From: Vulcanimicrobiota bacterium
Lineage (GTDB): Bacteria > Vulcanimicrobiota > Vulcanimicrobiia > Vulcanimicrobiales > Vulcanimicrobiaceae
Reading direction: 5' to 3'
Length of the DNA stretch: 49,118 nucleotides
Assembly: GCA_027459645.1 (NCBI GenBank)
Contig: DAIDHQ010000041.1
Location: 1-49,118, forward strand
In this document: positions 42,433-49,118 of the stretch, one piece after another
How positions within the stretch are numbered: the stretch's first letter is position 1
How the letters are laid out: every line of letters begins with the position of its first letter
Made by a program: the position numbers and the translations under genes
The notes under the pieces: generated by a model
What the model was told of the DNA's origin: nothing
Seen by the model: only the letters and a program-made list of their open reading frames with translations
Database searches by the model: none

Positions 42433-42815
42433 GACGCACACGTTCCAAAGAATTCCATGCTGTGACCGTCCAAAACGAAGCCTTGCTGCGCACGCAAGCT
42501 TTCGGCAAACTGACCGATTGCGGTGCAATCCACATCTTCGACTCGCCCGCACTTGCGGCAGATCGCATGGTGGTGGTGATGCACCGGCTCGCAATGCATG
42601 TAGGCAGCTTCACCGCTCTGCTCGATGCGGACGGTCGCCTCGTTCTTTTCGCACAGGTGTTCGAGCGTGCGATAGACGGTCGAAAGCGAGACGTGCACGT
42701 CCTGCGATTGAAGGACGCGGTGGACGTCGGCCGCGGTAAAGAAGCGTCGTTCGCCTCGCAAAATCGCCCCGATTCGCTCGCGGGGGCGCGTGGAGTACTC
42801 AGCCCGGGTTGCCAT
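42423..42815 (-). CDS. zur: Fur-family regulator, probably Zur
   Basis: A 130-aa Fur-family repressor. The DNA-binding part has RRFFTAADVHRVLQSQDVHVSLSTVYRTLEHLCEK. The metal-binding part has EPVHHHHHAICRKCGRVEDVDC, with the CxxC structural zinc site, and a terminal CASCG pair. Its place at the head of znuA-znuC-znuB indicates Zur. A perfect palindrome lies 13-31 bases before the ATG, expected to be its operator, giving autoregulation with zinc. The first residues MATRAEYSTRPRERI are short compared with E. coli Zur. The upstream gene ends 33 bases away. Confidence 0.9.
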   Translation of the reverse strand: MATRAEYSTRPRERIGAILRGERRFFTAADVHRVLQSQDVHVSLSTVYRTLEHLCEKNEATVRIEQSGEAAYMHCEPVHHHHHAICRKCGRVEDVDCTAIGQFAESLRAQQGFVLDGHSMEFFGTCASCG

Positions 42816-42827
42816 ACCCCGGACCTA

Positions 42828-42846
42828 TTTGCGAACGATTCGCAAA
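42828..42846. promoter_or_regulatory. Zur/Fur-type palindromic operator
   Basis: TTTGCGAA-CGA-TTCGCAAA: perfect 8-bp arms with a 3-base centre, 19 bp in all, 13 bases before the zur ATG. It has the size and AT-ended symmetry of Fur-family operators. It is placed where the zur promoter must be and almost touches the stop of the upstream gene. Confidence 0.65.
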
Positions 42847-42847
42847 A

Positions 42848-43402
42848 TTACTGCTTGCAGGCCTTGGCGGCGTCGCGCCCCTGCTTTTGGATCCCGGTCA
42901 GCCAGTAGCTCGACGCATCGGCCACGGAAGGCAAGGTGAGCGAATCGGCGGATGCGCGGCTGCGGACCTTGGCTTCGACGTCCGTCACGACCGACGGCGG
43001 CTTGGGATTGGCGAATTCAGCCTCCGCGATATTCAGCCACGCTTCGGCGACGAACCCGCGCACGACGGGAAGCTGCGCCGCCGGGCACTGGTCGCCATAT
43101 TCGGCCTTCGCCAGATCGGACTGCAAGACGAGCGACCACGCCTTGATCGCTTGAATCGATGCTTCCAACGGCGCGAAATCTCTGTCGCTGCAGACGGATT
43201 GCAAAATGACCGCCTCGTCCCCCGCGCTTTGCACGACGCTTTGCAGAGCGGCAAAACGCGCATCCCGATCGGCCGGCGCCGGCGTCGAACCCTCGAATTT
43301 CCGCAGCTTGTCTTGCATCTGCAGAATGTTGATGTCGTTGCAGCGTGACATAGCAACGACCGAACCGTTGAGCGCGGCGGCAAAAAGGGCGGCGTGGAGC
43401 AT
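42848..43402 (-). CDS. Secreted hypothetical protein
   Basis: A 184-aa protein with a signal-peptide-like start (MLHAALFAAALNGSVVAMS) and a helical mature part: NDINILQMQDKLRKFEGS, RFAALQSVVQSAGDEAVILQSVC, PLEASIQAIKAWSLVLQSDLAKAEYGDQCPAA, FVAEAWLNIAEAEF and a C-terminal SSYWLTGIQKQGRDAAKACK. Four or five Cys may form disulfides. No family is recognised. It precedes zur in the same direction, but the zur operator sits in the gap, so it is probably a separate unit. No functional hint comes from context. Confidence 0.6.
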   Translation of the reverse strand: MLHAALFAAALNGSVVAMSRCNDINILQMQDKLRKFEGSTPAPADRDARFAALQSVVQSAGDEAVILQSVCSDRDFAPLEASIQAIKAWSLVLQSDLAKAEYGDQCPAAQLPVVRGFVAEAWLNIAEAEFANPKPPSVVTDVEAKVRSRASADSLTLPSVADASSYWLTGIQKQGRDAAKACKQ

Positions 43403-43528
43403 GCTTCCTTAATGCTGCATCATCGGGATTTTCACCCCTTGGGAGCTGCTCGACGAGACGGCGCCGGGCACGTACCGCTCGAGGGCCTGCCACTTCTGTC
43501 GCCTCTGATTGCCGCCGCCTGCCGGCCT

Positions 43529-43558
43529 TTGACAGGGGCCCGGCCCGCCACGTATAAT
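43529..43558 (+). promoter_or_regulatory. Consensus sigma-70 promoter of the tRNA-Ala unit
   Basis: TTGACA (43529-43534), 18 bases, TATAAT (43553-43558): both hexamers match the consensus exactly. Transcription should start near 43565 and run through the three 61-bp repeats into tRNA-Ala. Confidence 0.85.
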
Positions 43559-43590
43559 CCCTCGCGTTGCCCTAAACCCGGGGGCATCGC

Positions 43591-43767
43591 GCTGTCATCC
43601 TGAGCGAAGCGTACGAAGTACGCGAAGTCGAAGGATCGCAACGAGATCAACGCTGTCATCCTGAGCGGAGTGTACGAAGTACGCGAAGTCGAAGGATCGC
43701 AACGAGATCAACGCTGTCGTCCTGAGCGGAGCGTACGAAGTACGCGAAGTCGAAGGATCGCAACGAA
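43591..43767 (+). repeat. Three tandem copies of a 61-bp repeat in the tRNA leader
   Basis: Copies start at 43591, 43652 and 43713 (period 61); the third is cut at about 55 bp. Each reads GCTGTCATCCTGAGCG, then a palindrome GCGTAC-GAA-GTACGC, then GAAGTCGAAGGATCGCAACGA. Copy 2 has GTGTAC in the left arm, which keeps pairing through a G-U wobble. ATCCT/AGGAT on the flanks can extend the hairpin. CTGTCATCCTGAGCG...GTCGAAGGAT resembles dispersed intergenic repeats seen in several phyla. Confidence 0.85.
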
Positions 43768-43770
43768 CGT

Positions 43771-43846
43771 GGGGATGTAGCTCAGCTGGTAGAGCACTTG
43801 CTTCGCATGTAAGGGGTCAGGAGTTCGAGTCTCCTCATCTCCACCA
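43771..43846 (+). tRNA. tRNA-Ala (anticodon CGC)
   Basis: A complete 76-base cloverleaf with encoded CCA. Acceptor GGGGATG pairs with CATCTCC and has the G3-U70 wobble that identifies alanine tRNA. The D arm is GCTC...GAGC, the anticodon stem CTTGC/GTAAG with loop TTCGCAT (anticodon CGC, reading GCG), and the T arm AGGAG-TTCGAGT-CTCCT. GCG codons are frequent in this high-GC genome. Confidence 0.96.
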
Positions 43847-43850
43847 ATTG

Positions 43851-43879
43851 AAAAAAGCCCGATTTTATCGGGCTTTTTA
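43851..43879 (+). terminator. Intrinsic terminator of the tRNA-Ala unit
   Basis: AAAGCCCGA-TTTTA-TCGGGCTTT with flanking A and T runs, starting 5 bases after the tRNA. The stem is palindromic enough to work also for the leftward serine hydrolase gene that ends at 43928. Confidence 0.85.
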
Positions 43880-43927
43880 TTTACTTTAAAGTTCGTTCAA
43901 CTCAGTGCATTCGCCAAGTGGCGCGCG

Positions 43928-45094
43928 CTAGATGGTGCCTTTACCGACGTTGAACGGATGGCTGCCGGGATCAACGATCCCAGCGATCGCGCGGAACATC
44001 GCGTTCGCGGCGCCGGGACCGGGCTTGGGGGCTTGGACGTCCACCCACACGAGGATCGTCATACCGGTCTTCGGCGAGTAATACTCTGCGGTGTTATAGC
44101 CGGGCAACCCGCCGGTATAGCCATACCACCCATCTCCGGCGCATGCGAGTCCGATGCCGAAGCCGAGGTTCCCCTCGAACTGCTTGCATTGGGCGGTGGC
44201 GCTGAAGCCCGCAGGTTCGCCCGTCTGCGCGTTGACAAAGCGCTTGATCCAGCGATGCATGTCGGTCGCATCCGAGATCATATCGCCGGCCGCGCCCATC
44301 AGCGAGACCGGTACGCTGTCGCTTACGTCTTGCCAGCCCTTCTTAGCGTTGAGCCCGTAGCCGTGCGCGAACGGCGTCGGTATCGCTTGGGTCGACGGGA
44401 CGATCGTATGCCTCATCCCGTACGGTGCGAGCAGACGAGTTTGGATTTGGTGCGCGAGCGTGTCGTGCGTCACCGCTTCGATGATGAGTCCTGCGATCAG
44501 ATAGCCCGTGTTGCTGTAATGGTAGCCTTTGCCCGGAGCGAAATACGGCTTCTGCGCGACTGCCCACTTGATGACCTGACGCGGATTAAAAACCGTTGAA
44601 GACGGCAGATTGCTCATCTTCTCGATCTGCGGCGTGTTGTAGGCCTCGTAGAGGCCGCTGCGCATGTCAAGTATCTGACGAACGGTGATGTTCTTCGCAT
44701 TCGGGACGGCGACGCCGATGTTGAAGCGGCTGATCGGATCGTCCAACGACATTTTGCCTTCGCGGACCAGTTGCAGGATCACGCTCGCGACGAACGTCTT
44801 CGTGTTGCTGCCGACGCGGAAGCGATCGGCGACCACGAGCGGGCGTTTCTTCGCGAGATCGGCGTAACCGAAACCGCGAACGTAGCTATGCCCGTGCGCG
44901 TCCCACACGCCGACGAGTACCCCTGGGACGGGTTCGCGGCCGCCGTAGATCGCCCGATTCTTCTGGACGACGCCGGCGATGGCTCTTTGCACCGCGGGAT
45001 CTCGGAGCGACGGGGCGTTCGCGGCCGCACCGGGCGAAGCCGGGATCGCGAGCAGGGCGACTGCAGTGAGCGCTGCGATGCTGCGTGTGAACAC
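43928..45094 (-). CDS. Serine hydrolase, class C beta-lactamase/DD-peptidase fold
   Basis: A 388-aa exported penicillin-binding-protein-like hydrolase. GTG 45094 is 8 bases after AGGAGG and begins a signal peptide (VFTRSIAALTAVALLAIPAS). Catalytic motifs are SNTK in FRVGSNTKTFVASV (SxxK), YSN in GYHYSNTGYL (YxN) and YTGG in YGYTGGLPGY in place of the usual HTG/KTG. It could trim peptidoglycan or act as a D-aminopeptidase or esterase; a true beta-lactamase is less likely. A weak promoter precedes it at 45164-45191. It is divergent from the catalase-like gene. Confidence 0.85.
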   Translation of the reverse strand: MFTRSIAALTAVALLAIPASPGAAANAPSLRDPAVQRAIAGVVQKNRAIYGGREPVPGVLVGVWDAHGHSYVRGFGYADLAKKRPLVVADRFRVGSNTKTFVASVILQLVREGKMSLDDPISRFNIGVAVPNAKNITVRQILDMRSGLYEAYNTPQIEKMSNLPSSTVFNPRQVIKWAVAQKPYFAPGKGYHYSNTGYLIAGLIIEAVTHDTLAHQIQTRLLAPYGMRHTIVPSTQAIPTPFAHGYGLNAKKGWQDVSDSVPVSLMGAAGDMISDATDMHRWIKRFVNAQTGEPAGFSATAQCKQFEGNLGFGIGLACAGDGWYGYTGGLPGYNTAEYYSPKTGMTILVWVDVQAPKPGPGAANAMFRAIAGIVDPGSHPFNVGKGTI

Positions 45095-45163
45095 CTTCAG
45101 ATCCTCCTCCTGGTCTCGGAGCGAGGTCAATCGCGCAAGCTGGTGTTTCCTGCACCCGGCCCG

Positions 45164-45191
45164 TTCATACAAGGAAGGGAAGGCCTGGCAA
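45164..45191 (-). promoter_or_regulatory. Possible promoter for the serine hydrolase gene
   Basis: Minus strand TTGCCA (45186-45191), 16 bases, TATGAA (45164-45169): five and four matches to the sigma-70 hexamers. It is placed about 70 bases before the GTG start. Confidence 0.35.
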
Positions 45192-45227
45192 CGCTAGAAA
45201 GGGGCGCCTGCTAAGGAGGGCAGGCCG

Positions 45228-46367
45228 ATCTCACATCACGGACCTATCCGAGCATTGCTTTTTGGATCGGTCGCCGTCCTACTCGGCGCCTGTTCCCAAT
45301 CGGCGCACGTAGCCGCCACACCACCGCCGCCACCGGCGCAGGAGCGGATTCCCGCGAACGAGCCGGCGGAGATCGCGCAAACTGTCACTGATTTCGAGGA
45401 AATCACACGCAAGCAGTACGCCGCCGGCGTGCGTCCCGCGCCGCGCGGAGCGCACCCGAAAGGCCAAGGCTGCGTCAAGGGACGCGTGCAGATTCTCGGC
45501 GGAAAACTCCCCGGGAAGACCGGCGTCTTCGAGCGATCGCACACGTACTTGGCGTGGATTCGGTTCTCGAACGGTTCGACCGTCAAGCAAGCGGATAACG
45601 TCCCGGATGGTCGCGGGATGGCGATCAAACTCGTCGGCGTGCCGGGGCCCAAACTGATTCCCGACGAGAAGTTCACCCAAGATTTCGTGATGATCAACCA
45701 TCCGGTGTTCTTCTCGCGCAACGTTTCCGACTATCTGACGCTAGCCAAGGCGATGCTGGCTGGAGACATCCCCAAAGCGCTCAAGGAGTTGCCGACAACC
45801 GCGAAAGTGATCAGCGCAATCCACGCCCACGCCGTTCGCGACATGTTCGAAGAGCGGTACTACTCGATGGCGCCGTTTGCAATGGGCGACCGGTACGTCA
45901 AGTACTCTGCGATCCCGGTGCGCTGTCCGAACGGCGGCCCCCAGCCGGTCTGGCCCGCGGCGCTGCCGAGCGACCCAAATTTCTTGCGCGCGCGAATGGC
46001 ACAGCGACTCCGGCAGAGCAACGTTTGCTTCGATTTCGCGATCCAAGTGCAGACCAACGCGGCTACACAGCCTGTCGAGAACGCGGCGGCGCTCTGGAGC
46101 GAGACGGAAGCGCCGTTCGTCACGGTCGCGCACATCACCATTCCGAAGCAGACATTCACGTCGTCCGCGCAGCAGACGTTTTGCGAGAACCTCTCGTTCT
46201 CGCCCTGGCACGGCACGACCGAGTTACGTCCGGCCGGTGGTATCAACCGCCTGCGACTCGCTGTTTATCGCGCAAGTTCGCAACTCCGTCACGCCCTCGA
46301 CCACGCGCAGTCCATCGAACCCAACGGCCACGAAACCTTCGGACCACAACCTAGGAGTAAACGATGA
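45228..46367 (+). CDS. Catalase-like heme protein, probable lipoprotein
   Basis: A protein of the small catalase-related family (y4iL-like). The core has AHPKGQGCVKGRVQIL (the catalytic-type His), YLAWIRFSNGST, PDGRGMAIKL and FVMINHPVFFSRNVSDYL, matching the heme-pocket strands of catalases, but it is much shorter than a full catalase. The N-terminus ends in a lipobox, LLGAC. A TTG start at 45255 would leave no basic n-region. The in-frame ATC at 45228, 7 bases after AGGAGGG, would give SHHGPIRALLFGSVAVLLGAC, a better lipoprotein signal, so I extend to it tentatively. It overlaps the di-heme cytochrome gene by 4 bases; the two probably act together in the envelope. Confidence 0.75.
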   Translation: MSHHGPIRALLFGSVAVLLGACSQSAHVAATPPPPPAQERIPANEPAEIAQTVTDFEEITRKQYAAGVRPAPRGAHPKGQGCVKGRVQILGGKLPGKTGVFERSHTYLAWIRFSNGSTVKQADNVPDGRGMAIKLVGVPGPKLIPDEKFTQDFVMINHPVFFSRNVSDYLTLAKAMLAGDIPKALKELPTTAKVISAIHAHAVRDMFEERYYSMAPFAMGDRYVKYSAIPVRCPNGGPQPVWPAALPSDPNFLRARMAQRLRQSNVCFDFAIQVQTNAATQPVENAAALWSETEAPFVTVAHITIPKQTFTSSAQQTFCENLSFSPWHGTTELRPAGGINRLRLAVYRASSQLRHALDHAQSIEPNGHETFGPQPRSKR

Positions 46368-48109
46368 AACGTCTTCTCACCACGCTGTTCGTCGCGCTTG
46401 CGCTATGCGGCGCCGCTGCGTATGCCGCTAACGAATACAGCGCCGGACCGGTTCAGAAAATGGTCACGCTCCACCAAGGCTGGACCCCGCAAATTGCGCG
46501 TGAAATGTGGCACAAGGCGCAGGGCGCCGACCTCATGCCGGTCGCGTTCTTTCGCGCGTTGCGAAACCCCGATGGCACGTCGTTCTCCAGCAACGCCAAT
46601 CTGAAACGCTACGGCTTCATCGACGACGCGGTCTCGAAGGAAAACCCCTACGGTTGGCCGATCGGGTTCGTCGTCAACGATGGCCCGAAGACGCACGGCA
46701 TCCCGGAGTTCGGCGTGACGTGCACCGTCTGCCACACGTCGTATCTGCAGTACAAGGGCACGAAGATGTTGGTCGAGGGCGCCGGCGGCGCGATAACGAT
46801 AATTCCGTTCTTCGGGAACATGAACAGGACGCTGATCGAAACCGCCGCGGATAAGACGCGCCGCGCGGCGTTCATCAAGGCCGCGGTCGGCTACGGCTAT
46901 CCAAAGGCTCGGATCGATCACGACCTAGCGGCAATGGTCGCGACGCTCGTGAAACAAAACGCCATCGGGGCACCGGCCACGAAGTACTCGACGCCGGACG
47001 GCCCAGGCCGAGTAGACGCGCTTTCGGGCGTCGTCTACAACCTCATGGTCAAAGCGCTGGGCGTAGCGGGCAACGCGCGTCGCGCAGTGGCCCCGGTCAA
47101 CTTCCCGCAGGTCTGGGATATCTGGCATCTGGACTGGGTGCAGTACAACGCAGCCGTCCATCAGCCGATGGCACGCAACGTCGGCGAAGATATCGGTCTC
47201 GGGGCGCATCTGAATATCATCGATGCGAACGGGAACCTGAATCCGCCCTCGACGCGCTGGAAGTCGAGCGTACGTATCAGAAATCTCTTCTGGATGGAAA
47301 CGCAGATCGAGCATCTCAAGGCGCCCGTATGGCCGACCAAGATCTTCGGGCCGATCGATCAGGCGAAGGCGGCACGCGGGCGCATTCTCTTCGCGCAGAA
47401 CTGCGCTCGTTGCCACGGCATCTCGCGAATCCGCGACGGTAACGAGTGGGCGGTCCACACGATCCCACTCGATCAGATCGGCACCGACCCGAATCAGGCT
47501 ACGGGTTTTGCCAAGGCCACCTACGACGCGCGCAAGATCGGCATGAGCGAGCATCAGAGTGGTGCGGTCGCTCTCGCGGACGTCGCGACGAAGGTCAAGT
47601 ATCAAGCGTACAAGGACGCGGGTATTCCCAAGTCCGAGTGGCCGAAATACGACGGCTTCGGGCGCAAGATGAAGACGGAGGCGCCGTGCGGTTATAAGGC
47701 GCGTCCGCTCATCGGCATCTGGGCGACGGCACCGTTCCTCCACAACGGCACCGTACCGTCGGTCTACGATATGCTCAGCGATACCCGACCGGCTCACCCG
47801 ATCATCGGGAATCCCGAGTTCGATCCGGTGAAGCTCGGTCAGGTGCAAAAGAGTACGCCGTACACGCTAACCATCGATACGACGTTGCCCGGCAACAGCA
47901 ACGCCGGCCACTGGTGGACGAACGATAAGACGCGCAAGGGGCGCATCGGCCCGGCGCTCACGGATAAGCAGAAGTACGAGATCATCGAGTATCTCAAGAT
48001 CGCCAACTACCAAAACTATCCCACGGTGACGGTGAGCGGCTCGTTCCCGCAACCGTGCGCGGGGAACCTGCACTGGGCCGACGGCTCCAAGCTTAAATTG
48101 ACCATCTAA
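46364..48109 (+). CDS. Di-heme cytochrome c, RoxA-like/peroxidase-related
   Basis: A 581-aa exported protein with signal peptide MKRLLTTLFVALALCGAAAYA. Two heme c sites are present, CTVCH at residues 120-124 and CARCH at 347-351. The segment HQPMARNVGEDIGLGAHLNI between them and APFLHNGTVPSVYDML near residue 460 are typical of the RoxA/RoxB (latex-clearing dioxygenase) and di-heme peroxidase-related group. The substrate is unknown: rubber-like isoprenoid cleavage or peroxide/radical chemistry are options. The 4-base overlap with the catalase-like lipoprotein gene implies a joint function, perhaps with the partner clearing or using peroxide. A strong hairpin follows. Confidence 0.85.
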   Translation: MKRLLTTLFVALALCGAAAYAANEYSAGPVQKMVTLHQGWTPQIAREMWHKAQGADLMPVAFFRALRNPDGTSFSSNANLKRYGFIDDAVSKENPYGWPIGFVVNDGPKTHGIPEFGVTCTVCHTSYLQYKGTKMLVEGAGGAITIIPFFGNMNRTLIETAADKTRRAAFIKAAVGYGYPKARIDHDLAAMVATLVKQNAIGAPATKYSTPDGPGRVDALSGVVYNLMVKALGVAGNARRAVAPVNFPQVWDIWHLDWVQYNAAVHQPMARNVGEDIGLGAHLNIIDANGNLNPPSTRWKSSVRIRNLFWMETQIEHLKAPVWPTKIFGPIDQAKAARGRILFAQNCARCHGISRIRDGNEWAVHTIPLDQIGTDPNQATGFAKATYDARKIGMSEHQSGAVALADVATKVKYQAYKDAGIPKSEWPKYDGFGRKMKTEAPCGYKARPLIGIWATAPFLHNGTVPSVYDMLSDTRPAHPIIGNPEFDPVKLGQVQKSTPYTLTIDTTLPGNSNAGHWWTNDKTRKGRIGPALTDKQKYEIIEYLKIANYQNYPTVTVSGSFPQPCAGNLHWADGSKLKLTI

Positions 48110-48142
48110 CGTTCCTAGTAAGGTCTCTACGTAACGCTCCTA

Positions 48143-48171
48143 GCGCCGCCCGAGCTATGCTCGGGCGGCGC
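48143..48171. terminator. Strong hairpin after the di-heme cytochrome gene
   Basis: GCGCCGCCCGAGC-TAT-GCTCGGGCGGCGC: perfect 13-bp stem with a 3-base loop, 33 bases after the stop. There is no T run, so it may be a Rho-assisted or mRNA-stabilising hairpin, and it also lies at the 3' end of the convergent small gene. Confidence 0.65.
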
Positions 48172-48189
48172 CGAACATTTCGCAGTGAG

Positions 48190-48522
48190 CTAGTGAGTGC
48201 GCGCCGTGAAACTCGCGCGACGATAGTACGTCTCGAATTCGATCGTCGCTGCCTTTATATAGAACCGTTCCGTCATGTCTCCGATTCGCGCGTCGTAACG
48301 GGATTGGCTCCAGGCGTGGTGATCGGTCCATTCGGTAAGAACGACAATCGTTTTATTATCCACGCTAAGCAGAATCTGCGCGGCTAAGAATCCTGGCAGA
48401 TCTTCGGGCTCAGCCGCTAAAACCGCCGTGCCTTCAGCTATGAGCTCCGCGACGTCCCCAGCATCGACCGTAATCTTAATGACGCCGATAACCGGTCCAT
48501 CCAAACCGTCCACTAGATGCAT
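48190..48522 (-). CDS. ABM-like (antibiotic biosynthesis monooxygenase fold) small protein
   Basis: A 110-aa protein with the pattern of a dimeric alpha/beta-barrel: a strand GVIKITVDAG, helix VAELIAEGTAVLAAEPE, LPGFLAAQILLSVDNKTIVVLTEWTDHHAWSQS and a second half TERFYIKAATIEFETYYR. This LS.D...VV.L.EW.....W motif is typical of the ABM/YgiN fold. The function may be quinone or heme related, or unknown. No SD is evident before the ATG. The gene converges with the hairpin after the di-heme cytochrome. Confidence 0.6.
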   Translation of the reverse strand: MHLVDGLDGPVIGVIKITVDAGDVAELIAEGTAVLAAEPEDLPGFLAAQILLSVDNKTIVVLTEWTDHHAWSQSRYDARIGDMTERFYIKAATIEFETYYRRASFTARTH

Positions 48523-48547
48523 GCGCGATCGAAGTCAATGACAAGCG

Positions 48548-48706
48548 CTAGCTCGTTTGGCCGGTTGGGTTCCAGCCGTAATTCTTTTCGATCGTTTCGC
48601 GGCATGACAGCGCCTTCTCGAAGAATAGATTGCTCTCGAGTTTAGCGAACGCCACAAATGTTTCCTCGGCAAACTTCGCGGCCTCGCCGCCACATTGGAG
48701 AAACAT
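48548..48706 (-). CDS. Possible 52-aa protein
   Basis: A short leftward frame from ATG 48706 that ends 26 bases before the ABM-like gene: MFLQCGGEAAKFAEETFVAF, then AKLESNLFFEKALSCRETIE and a KNYGWNPTGQTS end. It is amphipathic and helical. The SD is weak (ACGAG). The start overlaps by one base the start of the rightward 83-aa frame, so at most one may be real, unless they share a divergent promoter. Confidence 0.28.
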   Translation of the reverse strand: MFLQCGGEAAKFAEETFVAFAKLESNLFFEKALSCRETIEKNYGWNPTGQTS

Positions 48707-48957
48707 TGAAGCTCGTAACGGCAACCAGTATCGAAGCCCTCGAACATGCGACCCTAATCGCGGAATCAAATGAGTTCGCCATCTATGATGTCGGTAACGA
48801 TACCTACCCACTGGTGCATCGACATGCGGCAGTTGAATGGCAAGCTATTACTATCTCGGGCGACGGCCTCTTCCGCGTACTTGAAATCTTAGCGAAAGCC
48901 ACTCGCACCCTGTACCGAGATGTCGCCGGCGACCTTTCAAAGCAACGGCATCCCTAG
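48706..48957 (+). CDS. Small hypothetical protein
   Basis: An 83-aa frame beginning at TTG 48706, 5-6 bases after GGAG. It reads LKLVTATSIEALEHATLIAE, then SNEFAIYDVGNDTYPLVHRH and GDGLFRVLEILAKATRTLYR. It looks like a compact alpha/beta domain. No family is recognised. Base composition here is less GC-rich than the rest of the window, which may mark acquired DNA. A longer frame from ATG 48658 exists but lacks an SD. Confidence 0.42.
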   Translation: MKLVTATSIEALEHATLIAESNEFAIYDVGNDTYPLVHRHAAVEWQAITISGDGLFRVLEILAKATRTLYRDVAGDLSKQRHP

Positions 48958-49099
48958 CATTTGACGCTGGCGTATTTCGATCGCGTCCCACGTGGTGGTG
49001 TATGAGAGGGTTGTCCTCGTAGCCTAAACGAGAGCGGCCATCGTGGCTTTCGGCGAAGGTTGTTTTTGCAAAAGAACTACCGACACGAAAGGAACCACG

Positions 49100-49118
49100 A
49101 TGACCAACCCTAGTATCG
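49100..49118 (+). CDS. Start of a gene cut by the window end
   Basis: ATG at 49100, preceded by AAAGGAACC, opens a frame reading MTNPSI before the window ends. Upstream, 48,958-49,099 has no gene but contains two small stem-loops: CTCGT-N7-ACGAG near 49,016-49,032 and GCCA-TCG-TGGC near 49,037-49,047. A non-coding structured leader before a short M-T-N-x-S-I start would fit an IS110-type transposase with its bridge RNA, but six residues cannot show this. Confidence 0.4.

Noticed and set aside
43591-43767. CRISPR-like repeat array
   Set aside because: The 61-bp units are directly tandem with no unique spacers, and there are no cas genes.
43928-45094. True class C beta-lactamase
   Set aside because: The third motif is YTGG instead of the KTG expected for AmpC, and the family is broad, so resistance is not claimed.

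Overview
The window is about 49 kb of high-GC, gene-dense bacterial chromosome with around 60 protein genes, one tRNA and almost no mobile DNA. It carries a flagellin, an outer-membrane-like beta-barrel protein, an ECF sigma/two-component block, aerobic leucine catabolism, a RoxA-like di-heme cytochrome and many 4-base ATGA gene overlaps. This suggests a flagellated, aerobic, probably diderm bacterium from a little-cultured lineage. Eremiobacterota/Vulcanimicrobiota (WPS-2) is my best guess, but that is inference from overall gene character, not proof.

Layout. 1-2,760: flagellin tail, two tandem DUF805 membrane proteins, a DUF72 protein and a beta-barrel protein. 2,752-4,947: a leftward nrdR-dut-panE-barrel operon (dNTP control, dUTP removal, pantothenate synthesis) behind a TATAAT promoter, preceded by a small DUF5679 zinc-ribbon gene and a strong terminator. 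4,977-8,448: rightward dprA, rlmH, argS and a HEAT-like protein. 8,461-13,219: leftward pyrK-pyrD-(structured spacer)-pyrF-pyrE-GNAT-AI-2E transporter. 13,348-13,488: a lone 46-aa gene with a strong SD and a terminator. 13,585-19,345: a divergent envelope-stress-like block. Leftward are a 35-aa peptide, a DUF4097-like protein and a proline-rich membrane protein; rightward are an ECF sigma factor, probable anti-sigma, OmpR-type regulator, histidine kinase and a second DUF4097-like secreted protein. Both sides have SigW-like promoter motifs. 19,349-20,992: PadR regulator, metallo-hydrolase and GNAT. 21,699-24,395: a DUF1501/DUF1800 pair. 24,451-36,016: leucine/isovalerate catabolism (mccB, enoyl-CoA hydratase, mccA, HMG-CoA lyase), interrupted by a drug/metabolite transporter and a leftward YedY-like molybdoenzyme/cytochrome b pair, then an amidohydrolase and a glycosyltransferase. 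36,067-37,676: purE-purK. 37,718-39,965: a GH5-like glycosidase and an SDR with a C-terminal extension. 39,951-42,815: a zur-znuA-znuC-znuB zinc operon with a palindromic operator. 43,529-43,879: a tRNA-Ala(CGC) unit with a consensus promoter, three 61-bp repeats in the leader and a terminator. 43,928-48,109: a serine hydrolase, a catalase-like lipoprotein and a RoxA-like di-heme cytochrome. 48,190-49,118: small genes and the first codons of a truncated gene.

The points most worth a second look are: the self-contained ECF/two-component/DUF4097 block with matching SigW-type promoters; the tRNA-Ala leader made of structured 61-bp repeats; an arginyl-tRNA synthetase whose HIGH signature reads VVVQ; the pyrD-pyrF spacer with two intrinsic terminators and nested inverted repeats; the catalase-like/di-heme pair; and several genes whose best start is a non-standard codon behind a good Shine-Dalgarno.
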